Of a DNA stretch of 64,000 nt, positions 23,101 through 35,390 are shown in pieces (the first letter of the stretch is position 1; every line of letters starts with the position of its first letter). A program made the translations under genes and the position numbers. Source of the DNA: Hirudo medicinalis (taxonomy: Eukaryota; Annelida; Clitellata; Hirudinida; Hirudinidae); the NCBI GenBank assembly GCA_011800805.1, contig MPNW01000140.1, positions 117,138-181,137 of the forward strand. Reading direction: 5' to 3'. A model generated the notes under the pieces. The model saw nothing but the letters and a program-made list of their open reading frames with translations. It searched no databases and was not told the DNA's origin.

Positions 23101-25005
23101 TGTATTCACACATTTATTACCCTGGCAACCACCAATATGACAGAACTGTCTACTGGTTTCTCCAGTTGAAACTGCCCGACCGAACTCAGGACGTTGTAGC
23201 CACCAATGGGATCGCAGTATTCCTCTGAATCAGAAACAAACCATGGTTATCTCATGCAAAATGTTTTAAGTACTTTTTTGATAGCTAATTTTAAAATAAA
23301 TACAACTTCTGGCGAAGCAAATTTTCCACGAAACTGATCTTGATTACCTGAATGAAGCTGGGTTATTTTGCAAAATGTCAAATTACCAAGTTTTTATCGC
23401 AAGTCGATTGTAATAGCAATGCTTCTTTTATTTCATGACCAAATTATTTTATTTTAGGCCAAAATTATGCCTAAGCTATAAAGATTTCTGTCACTTGTTC
23501 TCATTAAACTTTTGTCTGCAATTTCATCCTCTCAAAATTTATAAACCTGGATTGAGGTTGTTGTGAATGTGTGACCTCCTGTGGCAGACGACAGAGTCCA
23601 CAGCAGCAAACATGAAGGATCTTATTCGAACTGAACACCATGGGCATCTGGCCTGTGAGCCTACATTGTGTTTGTGGTAGCACTGCACAAATACACAAGC
23701 ATAATTAATTCCACGTTCATCATGAAGCAGAAGAGTTGCAATTAATGATGCTCTGCTTAAAATAATAATTTTCAGAATAAGTACCTTGTGATTGAAGATT
23801 TTTGAACTATATTGACATATAAAACAGAAAATTTAAAAATTTAATCTCCATTTGCATTAAAATCAATTAAACATCAGTATCAATGTATGCAAAGTATTTA
23901 TTATTTAACACAAATGTACCATAAAACAAAAGAACAGGCTGAGAATTTGAACCTTTCTTAAGAAGTCAATGGAAGTTGCATTTGTGAGGAGTGCAACAGG
24001 AAATGGAATGTCAAGAAATAGGAGACCATTTCCAAACTTATTCCACTCAAAACTTGAGGAGTTGTAAATACCTGTTGAAATTGTAAAATTCACATTTAAG
24101 TTTGAATTTTGTTCATGTGGTTAGTTGTTAGTTAGGTGGTTAAGTAAGGACTTAAACTGGAATTTAGATAAGCTAATTAAAATTCCTAATTTAATTCAAT
24201 TTAAAGACAAAAGTTATGGCTACAATCAATGTCATTAACATGTAAACATTTAAATACAACTTGATGACACAACTTTTAATCATGGTAAGAGCTTTTCAAG
24301 TAACAGACAAAATCTCTTAGCCAGACCAAATTTCTGATTTGGGATTTTCAGATCAGGAGAGTAATGGTCAGGCCTTGAAGAATTTGCCTTGTCAACCATG
24401 ATCCCGGTTATCTTCTTCAACTGTATGAGTTCTTTCACGATAAATCTGTGGACAATTTTTTCAATTGTAAACCAACAACAACCTCTATTAAAAAAGCCAA
24501 AGCAGTTAAGAAAGAGAAAATGAAGTCCAAATAGAAAATGAATCTAACTCATTGAAATAATCCATTTTCATAAGGACAATATAATTGTCTGTGTTGCCTG
24601 CTGATCTCAGCCATTCCATGTCTTCGTCTGATTCAAGAAGTCTGAGAATTCCAACGTTTCCATGCCTCTTTGCTACTCATATTAAAAATAGCGTTATTAT
24701 GGAAAATAAATATTTACAAAACTAGTCTTGGCAACAAAGCTACTCACAGCTGCAACCAATTTGATGCGTTTCATTCAATCGCTTAAAACACATGTGATAC
24801 TCATCTTCATTCAAGGAAAAATATATTTTCTCTTTCAAAGCCGATCGGACTGAAATAAAATAGTCAAATATAAGATCAGGATGTACAGAAGACTAAAGCC
24901 ATGTTTAAGCGGATGATCATAGACTTGAGCACAAAATTACTTACCTAGTGCGTTACCGTTAAAAATTAAATAAATAATCGAGACAAATAAAGATCTATTA
25001 AACAT
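20124..25005 (-). CDS. NCSTN: Nicastrin, gamma-secretase subunit
   Basis: Type I membrane glycoprotein subunit of gamma-secretase, which gates substrate entry for intramembrane cleavage of Notch, APP and others. Seventeen exons (minus): 25005-24945, 24849-24748, 24672-24549, 24445-24327, 24071-23953, 23682-23547, 23224-23121, 22912-22757, 22525-22334, 22206-22046, 21908-21839, 21694-21569, 21486-21399, 21254-21106, 20697-20580, 20471-20425, 20219-20124. Phases agree throughout; 655 residues (human 709). The start gives a signal peptide (MFNRSLFVSIIYLIF). Landmarks are KRLNETHQIGC, FEWNKFGNGLLFLDIPFP, YCDPIGGYNV, FDSAMTGF, YPSWTESRW and a C-terminal membrane helix (VLLGATVIFVSLPTVIFI) with a short tail. 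Many NxS/T sites. The DYIGS-equivalent reads GYMGS. Confidence 0.95.
21755..21794. repeat. (AAAC)n microsatellite
   Basis: About ten tandem AAAC units inside a nicastrin intron, ending in CAAAAATAAAG. Simple-sequence repeat with no coding role. Confidence 0.95.
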
Positions 25006-26337
25006 TTCAGATAAAACAAAGGCTTCAGTCGGGAATGTTTACCAACGATTATTTCAAACACTTTGAAAGACTTCAAAAATTCTTGACGTAAATTTGTAGA
25101 GTTAAATTTGAGGTTCTGGTCAAAATATCTACCATTCATTAATATAATTAATAAATTACTTTATTAATCTACATTAAATCAACAAATATTGCATGTTTTG
25201 CCTTAGACTGTTGGGATGACAAGAAAAGGCTTTTCAAAATTTGTTTAAATATTTGTCAACCGATAGGCAAAGTAAATTATTCGTGAACCAGTAATTCCTA
25301 GAATATGAAATTTAAATAATGAATTTGCAAAAGATTTTCAACACTTAATGGATGAATTAAATTCTATTGAACTTCAAGGGAAGGATTTCGTAAGAGGAAG
25401 GTTTACAGAGCCGTAGAAGTTGGACTGGAAAGGGCAGCTCAGGGAGAAAACCTTTTCATATTTAGACTTAAGTAAGTGCAGTTCGAACTATTGCTCTATT
25501 ATGGAAACTTCAATGAAACTCTTATTCCCTTAAATTTACAGTGGTCTTGATGTTCAAAAGCCACTTTAGTAATAATTGGACTCATTACTTTTATCAATAT
25601 TTTTCGTTGGTTGTAATGCTGACAGACTTCGGGGTCTTTTTTATGACTTTTTCCATTTTTCTTACACTAGAAAATAAGTTACATTCTCAAGATAATTTAA
25701 CCGTCATGATAGTCATGAATTCATCTACATCGATTTCATACAATAAAATTTATGTAATCCTTGGTAACAGCTTCTCTGCAACCGGACAGATTGCGATACT
25801 GAAGAAATTCGTTGAGAAGTTCCCAATCAAAAATTCTAGAATCAAATCAGCGGGCATTATTTCATTGATAACTACTGTTTAAGCTTAAATTGACGTTATT
25901 TTAGAGAAGTTATTAATTAGCGCAGTTATAATTACAGTCGCAAGAAGAACTAATCGTTGGTCAACATTTATTTACTTTGATCCTCACAGTCTCATTCCTT
26001 AAAATTTGGAGTCAAAACAAACAATACTAACAAAATTAAACTTCATCCCGTGGAAACAGTGAAATCGTTCGGGCGGATTAAATAAGCACAATGAATGGAA
26101 TAAAGTCAAAAAATGTCAAAGTGATAAGCGAATAATCAAGCAAAAAATGGATGCAAGAACAAATGCAAATTTGGAGGAATTGTTTAAATAATAGACTGAA
26201 ATAAATATTTCATTTTCTACGCAGACATCATTATAAAAAAAATCAAACCAATTTGTTTAGCTTGTTTACAAAATAGATACTAAGAAAAAAGACAGAAAAA
26301 CACGTTCGTAGACATAAAACAGCTTCAACTTGCAATA
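25006..26337. other. Intergenic region upstream of NCSTN
   Basis: The nicastrin promoter should lie just right of 25005. On the plus strand, a stretch near 25385-25570 reads as possible coding (KVYRAVEVGLERAAQGENLF) and then, across a possible intron, a short end before a stop at about 25570, but I found no consistent upstream exon. The following frame to 25882 is hydrophobic and AT-driven. I do not call a gene. The right part includes the 3' untranslated region of the L1-family gene. Confidence 0.4.
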
Positions 26338-29300
26338 TTAAGTATAGTACCTAGTCAGAGGAGAACTGATATATTCTCTCCTGACTTTCGTTTGCCCTGG
26401 TTTGGGATTGGTGACATAAGCTCCCACGAATGATCCGTCTTCGTTGAATTTGCCACCATCAACAAGGCCGTAGTCACTAAGGCTCCCTTCTTCGTCGCTA
26501 CAGTGTCCAGAGCTCCCCAGGGAAGCTTTGCTGCCCTTCAGATAGGCCATATCGTCTCTGGAAAGTATAATTGCATCTCGTTAATTTGAAGTGTGTGTTT
26601 CATTTTAATTCTCGGCGCAATTGAAATTTTGCAATTTCAAGTTTGTATCAGTCATTAATGACGAAGTGACAACCAAGACTAGCTCAGCGTCAGTTCGCCA
26701 TTAAAACATCAAAGACGTCCTCTGGCGACGCGGCAAGCTTATTTTAAGTTAAGTGATTTATGGCATCTCAGACAACTTGTTTTTATGGCTAAAGGCATTC
26801 CTGTCCATCAACTCATTATCGTCGTCTTCCCGCAGCTCTTTCTTGCAAACTGTTATCGACAGGCTAGTCTTATGGAGTGACAAATGACAATTACCATCAG
26901 TCCCCGACATGCGCCTTCAGGCTTCCATCAAGAGTGCACTGAGCGAAACCCCATTAACAATTATTCAACTGCTTTCCTTATTTACTGTTTGTCTTCATTG
27001 ACAGATACAAATTTGCGTTGGTGGTCATTGACCCTTCCATTTGTTAGAAATAAAATAAATATATATTGGTAAAAAAAACTTCTCACGGTCGCCGGTAGGC
27101 TTTGAACCCATGATTGACGAGCTCTTTCTCTGGTTCGTTGCCATTCAATTTTTCTCTGGCATCGACTGATATGGAAAATAATACGTAATTAATTATTTCC
27201 ACTTTAATGACGAAAAAAAGTTTTCAGTTGCTTTTCAATTTTCTAACCGTCGTATTCGCTTCCCTTCTGCTTCAGGATCTTTCGGCAACAGACGACAAAG
27301 GCGATGATGAGCATCAAAAACAACGCAAACAATACGAACAGCCACCACCAGTTCAGGATTCCTAGTCGGGATGCGACTGTAACGGTGGAAATTGACGTAC
27401 ATTAATGACGAAATTGCTTTGAAATATTATTTACAATATTTGTTTAATAAGTAATTTGGTCAGACAAATTTTACACAAACTTATTTCTAAAAGTAAAAAA
27501 TGGAATAGCAAGAAGTTAAATATCAATCAGCGAATAAAAGAAATTAACATAATTTAAATAATAAGTAAGTTGAATTATTCACGGGGAGAATCTGGGATAT
27601 TGAGCACCACTAGCTTCTCGTCGCTGCTGTATCCATTGGTAACGAAGCATTTGAATTTATGCCCGATCTGTGACCATCTTTTGGAATCTCTCCTTCTCCT
27701 TATAAGCTTGAGCATTCCGAACGAGTCGATTTCCACGTAAGGAGGTTCCTTCGACAGGATTTCGTATTCTTCCTTTTCGTAGTAAGACCCGAACAGAATG
27801 GAATACGATGGAGTCGAGATCATTCTGAGCCACTGCTTGGTGATATTTGTGCTTGGATCGCCAGTAGCCGTGCACTGATAAGTCAGAGTACGATCTTCTT
27901 CATCGAGCACGGTTTCTTCCGTGTTGTAACCAGTTATTTGGGCTCTTGTTTTTTCTACAAAGAACATGTTTATTTTTCGTACATATATATCGTATCATTA
28001 AGGCATATTTTAATGCAGAATCTTTCAATTTTAGTCTGTAACATGATGGGTTATTAAAACGATTATTTATAGTGGTATATTACATTATAATTTATATTAA
28101 GAAGATCGAGGTCTATGTAATAACCCAACAAATAAAATGATAAACTTTAAATACCTAGAATATTGAGATATCCTGATAAAAGTAGGTATCCATGTTTATT
28201 GGTGACGTTGCACTGGACGACTTTCATGTCGTGGAGTCCGTCCTCACATCGTTTGCACACGTTTCTCATGGTCAGCACCTTTCCATCCTTAGACAAACTC
28301 ACCTTTCTTGGCGGAATTTGTTGGGCTGTTTATTTTACTTTAATTATTAAATTGTATGTTTTTTACTTATTTACTAATATGTAATGCCATTTTTCCTACG
28401 TTTGCCGTAAAAAATATTAGTCTTAACATTTGGCCGACGGCATTAATAATACCAATATTAATCAGTTATGATAACTGAACTCAATTTTATTATAAATGAG
28501 ATCATAAATAGTTTAAGCATATTATTTTTATTTAACCTAATATAGATGACAGTCTTAGGGTCACATTGTTAGGACAACGCCATAACTATACAAATTCTGA
28601 AAACGAACGCAATGTCATATTTTGAATATGCAAATCTAAGCAAATATTGGCAATTATTGCTAGTCTGAGTTCAATAAATTATTTGGTCCACGTACGTAAG
28701 AGAGGCTGGCCATCGATAATCCATTGGTAGGACGGTGGAGGGTACCCATGTACGTGACATTTGAAAATGACATCCTCTCCTTCTGTGACATTTCGATGTG
28801 AGGGGACATTTTCGTACGACAACACTCGAGGAGCAGCTGCAAGAAACAAAATGTTTAGAGGTTCTTGGATCTGCCCGTGAATGAAGATCAGCTGTACTTG
28901 AGTGTGTATTTCACATGGATGGAATGTTAGAAACAAAATTTTATAACTTTTCATGCTTGGAGCTAACAGCTATCGGTAATATTTAAACAATTTATATCAA
29001 TACATACTTAAATTGCTTTATTATTACTATTATTATTATTATTCCAATATTATAGTAATATTAAGATTATTATTATTATTGTTGTTGTTTTGACAATATT
29101 TTGACCTTATACCCTTTTCATTCAATCACAGACCTTCAATTGTGACTTCAATGCTTTGAGAGTCGACTCCAAATGTGTTCCTACCCGTGCATCTATAAGT
29201 TCCGGCGTCGTCCACGGAAGCATTGGAGATGATGAGAGTGGAAGGTTTTATAAAATGGTCGCGTCCAATTGGAAAAGGTCTACCGGTTTTACTGAATTCG

Positions 29301-30513
29301 ATCTCAGGCTGCGGACTGTTGAAATAAACGAGGCAGTATTTTTTTTTAAGTTTTTCAGCACGATAAATAACATCGCTCGGCAAGAACGACATTTTTGAGT
29401 TTCCCGATATTTTGGTATTTTGAACAAGATTTCCACTAATCTTTGTTAAATATGTATCGCAACAACAATGTATTCAACAACAATGCTGATGATAGGTTAA
29501 ACGTAGTCGTAAGTACATTTGATTTCATTATTTTCATAATAAACATCAGAACAACATTGGAATGGTTAGGATGCATCGGAAGCAAGGTTCTTATAGTGGA
29601 ATTAATCGCTCGGTATTGAAAAAGTTAATGTTAATAAATGCCACCCACTATCCATAAAAGAAACACTTCAGAGTGAGGTTTTTTCCTTCCAGTCCGACCA
29701 CGTGACTTGGCGAACTGAATGCCAGCTCTGGCTTGATGCCCTTCAGGTCCTCCTCTAAATTATCAGTTTCAAATACTGGAGGCTTAACATTCATTTCTAT
29801 ACTTCCAATATGAGAATGCTAACAAAAAATTTAACAAGTTTTTTCAGCAATGCCAACCTGTGCCCAGAATATTGACTTGGTAATAACTGGAGCCAATGAA
29901 CGAGTCCAAAGGAATGTTGTGGGTTTCGCTTTTATACATATTGCCGTTTCTTTTATCCTCCAACAACGTATAAGCAAAATACAGGGAGCCTAAACAATGC
30001 AAATTTAGTATCATGTAGATTTCTGACATTTTGTGGCGTACAAAAATAGTGGCGGAAATGTACAAAACACTTTGATCACCTCTATCGTCCATTTGAACCC
30101 TTTGATCTAAAACGATGTCTTTATCGGCAGCCTTCCATCCGATCGAGCCCTTAGGACGATTCAAAATATTACCTTTGTAGTCCAGGCGTAACCTTTCGCC
30201 GATCGTCGTCTTCAGATGAGAAAAAATTGATTAATTGCAATGTAGTCGACACGAAGAGAGACATTCGACCATCCTTACGTTGAGAGTTTGCATGCTGTCA
30301 TCCCCAGTCCTTTTGCTCAGAGCTTTTATGTATCTGGTGGTGTTGGAAATAAGCTTTCCATACTGGTTTTCCACTAAGCACTGATAGATCCCTTCCATGT
30401 AGCTGGCGGTGTCATCGTTGTCGGAGTTCAAGGTCACCGTTTGACCGTGTTCGGTGATCGAGATACCGGCATGGTTGACGTTCAGCAGCTGACCATTTTT
30501 CAGCCATGTGATT
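26338..30513 (-). CDS. L1CAM/neuroglian-family adhesion protein without FNIII domains (5' incomplete)
   Basis: Type I membrane adhesion protein. Exons found (minus): 30513-30279, 30209-30080, 29989-29858, 29796-29649, 29315-29134, 28836-28696, 28325-28155, 27954-27583, 27376-27248, 27165-27087, 26557-26338; all phases agree, about 645 residues. They encode the second half of Ig1 (ITWLKNGQ, GIYQCLVENQYG), Ig2, Ig3 (LTLKCFFYG, AGTYRCTGRNTFG), Ig4 (VIFKCHVHGYPPP, VVQCNVTNKHGYLLL), and a last Ig resembling L1 Ig6 (LTYQCTATGDPS, FKCFVTNGYSS). Four residues later comes the membrane helix (LFVLFALFLMLIIAFVVCC) and a tail with the ankyrin-type motif GKFNEDGSFVGAY. Family members normally have six Ig and several FNIII domains. 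Signal peptide and start of Ig1 were not found with confidence. Confidence 0.9.
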
Positions 30514-32265
30514 CTTATGGAGAAAATGGATCGTTATATTTGTTTTGACACTGGAATAATTTATTCCGTAAATTTTACAATTTGAAAAACATTGAGTGTA
30601 ATGAAATAAAATATAATAATTATTATTTGTTTCTGCTTATTTTTAGTGGCTTTACTTAAAGGTTTGTTTTATGTGATCTTCAAAAGATTGATATTTCATG
30701 TGGGCATGATTTTCTTGTATTTCATGCAGATCATTAAATATTTCCCCTGGGACTGATTTGACTCATTCTGTTCGTGTTCCTAAAAAAATACTACACAAGT
30801 AAATATTAAATTTTTCATTATTAAATTAATTAAATTAAAAATTAAAATGTTTTCCTTTCATTCTCAAGTGACATCTCTATTGGATGGAAAGATGAAATTT
30901 GTATTAACGTCCTCCTGTTCATGGAATATCTCTGGTTTAGAATGTGCAGCTATTTATAAACTCGCAGGAATGTTGGAAAACATTTAATGTTTACCGTCGA
31001 ATCACTAAAAGATCGAAGAAAATGAAATAATAAATTTTCCTTATTTTGTAATTGACTTATTACAAAAACACATGATCGTCGATAGTTATGAAGAATTTAT
31101 CTTATCCATTTCAAGTATTTTATAAACTAATCTAATTTCAAACTTAAATTTTAATGCACTGAAACTGGCAAAAGTTACAAAACCTTGTTTTTGTTAGCTC
31201 TGAGAAGTTATGATGAGCGTACTTGGCACTTTTTAACAATTAGTCCGCGGTGAAAATGGGCATAATTTTATATCAATATTATATTAAATTAAATAATGTC
31301 AGATGTTTTCTTTTCAAATGAACTTCACACGACAATGGATTTGAGGATTGAAATATTGAGCGCTAATAGTTTTTGTGAAGGTTTAAATGAACAGTTGAAG
31401 ATCTCGACGCTAAGGGCGCCAATTACACAATTGTACCTCCTATTTTTTTAATGAGAGATTTATATGTCTTTGGCTCGTTCTTGAAGTTATATTTAAAAAA
31501 AAAACAAGAAATAATTTTAGATCGGTCATCGGAAGGATTCTAAACTTGCCTTTAAAATCGTTTAATTTAAGGCGACACAGAAGCCATTCGAACAAAACAC
31601 GTCATGCTCAGCCATCATGAACCGATGTCTTGTTTCAAGAATGTTTATACGATCGTGGCCTTGTTGAAAACACAATTTTTAAGTTTTGAATTTACCGACT
31701 TGAAATTTATTACTCGAGATATAATGTTACGTTACAAATTCTATTTTAAAATAACAACACGCAGATATATGTATTCAAAATTCTTACATTAAAAATACAT
31801 TTTTAGCTCGATGATTCAATACGAGCTAATATATCGGGTTACTTGAGGTCTTTGATTTTTATTTTTTAAATCATGACGTTGCCTAAGAATTCCTTTTGAC
31901 TGAAAAGAAGTCTGAAATTTCAGAAGATCATTCCAAGCTTTCAGCGTTGAAAAGATATTAAGGCTGATAATATTTATTAGTAAGGTTGATGTCATCAGAT
32001 GCTGAACTTTATGTGGATTGATTAAATATTTAAAATAATAAATAATAATTTGATAAATATTGCGTCTGTTGCTTAAATCTTAACATTGGGGGGGGGGAGG
32101 TCGAGGTGTTTCTGGTTTGCATCCTCGCCATGGTAACGACAGTCCTGCGTTGCGTTATTGTAAACATTCCTCTAAAACATGAAGAACCTCAACTCGATGA
32201 AAAGGGATGAAGATTTTAGAAGGCATTTGGCAAGAAAAAGTGTAAAATGACGCATATAAATATTT

Positions 32266-32321
32266 ATTATTGTTATTATTATTATTATTATCATTATTAT
32301 TATTAATATTATTATTATTAT

Positions 32322-32352
<31 letters not shown>

Positions 32353-32395
32353 GTTGTTGTTGATGATGATGTCGTTATTATAATTATTATTAGCG
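32266..32395. repeat. (ATT)n microsatellite, interrupted
   Basis: About 130 bp of TTA/TTG units interrupted by single-base changes. Low-complexity sequence; no function inferred. Confidence 0.95.
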
Positions 32396-32481
32396 TTAAT
32401 TTTTCTTTTACTGACTTTTATTGCGCATCATGGAAGTTCGGATGGCAAAGTATGTTGTCATTTATTCACAAGAAGAAACAT

Positions 32482-32581
32482 TGATTGTGATGATGACGAC
32501 GACGACGATGATGACGATGATGACGATGATGATGATGATGATGACGACGACGACGATGATGATGATGATGATGACGACGAC

Positions 32582-32621
<40 letters not shown>

Positions 32622-32635
32622 TTTATGCTTATGGC
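32482..32635. repeat. (GATGAC/GATGAT)n microsatellite
   Basis: Alternating blocks of GATGAT and GACGAC trinucleotides for about 150 bp, followed to 32760 by a more degenerate GAT-rich stretch. In one frame it reads poly-Met/Thr and on the other strand poly-His; these frames are artefacts of the repeat. It is interrupted after 32620 by GGCGCTTTATAAATGAAC, which resembles the tail of the interspersed repeats at 3253 and 12290. Confidence 0.95.
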
Positions 32636-34918
32636 GCTTTATAAATGAACTTATCATAATTATTATTATTATGGTGGTGGTGTTAATTGCCACAGCAACG
32701 ACGATGGTGATGATGACGATGATGGAGACAATGATGATGATGATGACAATGGTGATGGTGATTATATGAATGACCAGTAAGTGATGTCCTTCATCAAATT
32801 ACATACGAAAGCAAAACCTTTAAAATAATTTCACAAAAATGTTCTACGAAGTGAACTGTTGAAATTAATATGTCAAACTACTTATTATTAATATTATTTG
32901 TATTTATGGTAATATTATGCCGTCGTATTAAATAATATTATAATATAACATTATAGTAACATTATGCCAAAGCAATATTTGTATTATTCTTTAAAAGATC
33001 AGCAATATACAAATAAATTTCTTGCGATAGATTTTAAATCGATTCCCATCCACAAACAATTGAGTCTCCGAACAATTTAATCTGAATTATTTCAAAAACT
33101 ATGCAAAATCGAACACTTTTCTCTGCTTTCATCGGTTTTCATTTCTTGGGCGTGGAACTCATCACCAGTGATAACGATGACGATAATGATGACGGTGACG
33201 ATGGTGATGATAACAATGAGCAGGGATGTATACAATGACAATTTATATATTATTTGGCTAATCAAATGTATCATGTTGTATGATTTCCTTATTAAGCCCT
33301 TTCAATTCCAAATTAAAACCAACATTTTTGAGATAATTTTTAAATTAATACATTGACTTGTGCTTCAATAATGTTCTGTTCAGACGGAAGGACGAGAGGG
33401 CATGACCCGAAATTATGAACTACATTGACCACATGGGTCACATAGGGATTCCAGAAAATGTTTTCAGTAGTGCGGTGGTACATGGTTGAACTCCCTCCCG
33501 AAAGAAGCGGTGGAGGCTCAGAAAACATCCAACTTTAAATTTCTTGCAGATAATTTTTGGTGGATAATAATAGTGCCAGCTTATGGCATTTGATTTTGTG
33601 GATACGTTGTTTTATGGCTTTAATTTTTTATTTTTTATTGTTTTTCGAATGAGTTTTTCATTGAGTGATCGGGCGAGGGGTTCGTCAGTGCTGGTAATTA
33701 ATTATAAATAAATAAATAAAATAAATAAATAAAATAAATTTTACAAGAGATTCTATAGGCAAGTTCGTGTTGAGAAACGTTAATTCTACTTAATTTAAGA
33801 CGAAGAAGATGTTAGGTATTAATATTACATTTTGATATTTCTGTTGTTGATAAATTTGTATCACTTCAAAATATTATATTTTTAATATGTTCCATTATTA
33901 TTATTATTATTTATGATTAATATTCAAAACAATTAAAATCTTAGACACACTGATGCCAATCGTTCTTGAATTCATCAGCTGCATAAAATATTATTATCAA
34001 CTCCAACTTACAATCATAAATCACTATAATCAACATCACATTCACCTGTACTGATTATAATAATGACCACCTCACCTGTATTAATTATGGAGATCTGCAC
34101 ATGCCCCGTGTGCACTCAAATCAGCCGTAAAAGCCACCCAATGAGGTGACAACATACATGAATAATTAATCAAGACGGACTCAAATTTATTTTCATTCTG
34201 TAAAAAAACAAAAATGTTTTCAACTGAATTTGAAAAATAAATTATTTAAATAAATACAACTTGATTTGCTGGGAAAAGACGAATTGGAAAAAGCTGTGCA
34301 CTGCAAATGTTTCTGATCAAAAGGCGTAAGATTTGTGGCGAGTATCAACTCGGAAAGTGTGGAGAATATTAAAATCATTTTTTGGCCACCAGGAATTTCT
34401 CCGGCAGCACAAAATAATACAAAAACAATGCATCATAAAAACACAAGTAATACTTCATAAATACATAAAAAATACATCATAAATAAATAAAAAATACATC
34501 ATAAATTGCTTCCAAAGACATCATTAACTTTCTTTTTTACGCAAAACGAAGCAGTTCATTTTATCAGAACAGATCTCCGTGAATCCTTTGTGGATTCATT
34601 TCATCCCATTTTGAAACATATTTTTCTTTGAAATGTTAATAGGTGAATCTTAGTTGAACACAACGAGATAGTGAAGTGGTTGAACAAAATGAGATGGTAA
34701 AATGGTGAGGTGGGTGGTATCGGGGTTGATGAATCGGAAGATGCCGAGATAAGGGAAACGCCCGCACAGGGAAAAGGTTATTGGGAGGTTGATTGGAGTG
34801 ATTGGAGATAAGAAGAAGTGAGTGAATTGAGGTAATGAGGTGCATGATGATGACGATGAAGATGGTAGTGATGGTGATAACTTTAGTAAATTCATTACTC
34901 CAACATACGTTTGCAACT

Positions 34919-34992
34919 ACATTGTTTTTGTTGTTGTTGTCTGCTTTGTTGTTGTCTGCTTTGTTGTCTGCTTTGTTGTCTGCTTTATATTC
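34919..34992. repeat. GTCTGCTTTGTT tandem repeat
   Basis: Four imperfect units of GTCTGCTTTGTT(GTT) preceded by (GTT)n. Both strands remain open in several frames only because the unit lacks stops. Low complexity. Confidence 0.9.
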
Positions 34993-35256
34993 TGCAAGAA
35001 AGTGGGTGCAAAATATTTTCATCGACTGTCGGGATTGTAACTTATTGAATTACATTTACTTAGCTCTTTCATTACATGTCAGTACTCGATGACGTCATTG
35101 CACGTTTCAATATCATTAACGGACGAAGCCGTAGATCGCTTGATCAATTAACGAATTCATTTTTAATTCACATTCGGTTGCCATGACAACGGTCGGGAAA
35201 ACGACATTTCAACGTCATCGGTTTCTAGGTGGTCTTCATGCAGCTTGGAGACATCA

Positions 35257-35390
35257 ACAACAATGTCAACAATAATAACGACAACAATGTCAACAATAAT
35301 AACAACAACAATGTCAACAATAATAACAACAACAATGTCAACAATAATAACGACAACAACATCAATAATAACAACAACAATAACTCTGTA
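35257..35390. repeat. 24-bp minisatellite (AACAATGTCAACAATAATAACRAC)
   Basis: Four near-identical 24-bp units (AACAATGTCAACAATAATAAC plus GAC or AAC), flanked by degenerate AAC/AAT repeats. On the minus strand it reads as alternating Val/Ile, which is a repeat artefact. Confidence 0.9.

Noticed and set aside
25317..25882. Plus-strand frames between NCSTN and the L1-like gene (KVYRAVEVGLERAAQGENLF, then a hydrophobic frame)
   Set aside because: The first piece looks coding, but upstream frame is blocked and the only linking intron would be 19 nt; the second is AT-rich hydrophobic noise. Not enough for a gene call.
32421..32693. Open frames on both strands reading poly-Met/Thr and poly-His
   Set aside because: Entirely produced by a GAT/GAC microsatellite; no splice or start context.
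33340..33528. Minus-strand frame with FSEPPPLLSGG, considered as the missing Ig1 or signal exon of the L1-like gene
   Set aside because: No match to Ig1 spacing, no signal peptide, no good splice sites in the needed phase.
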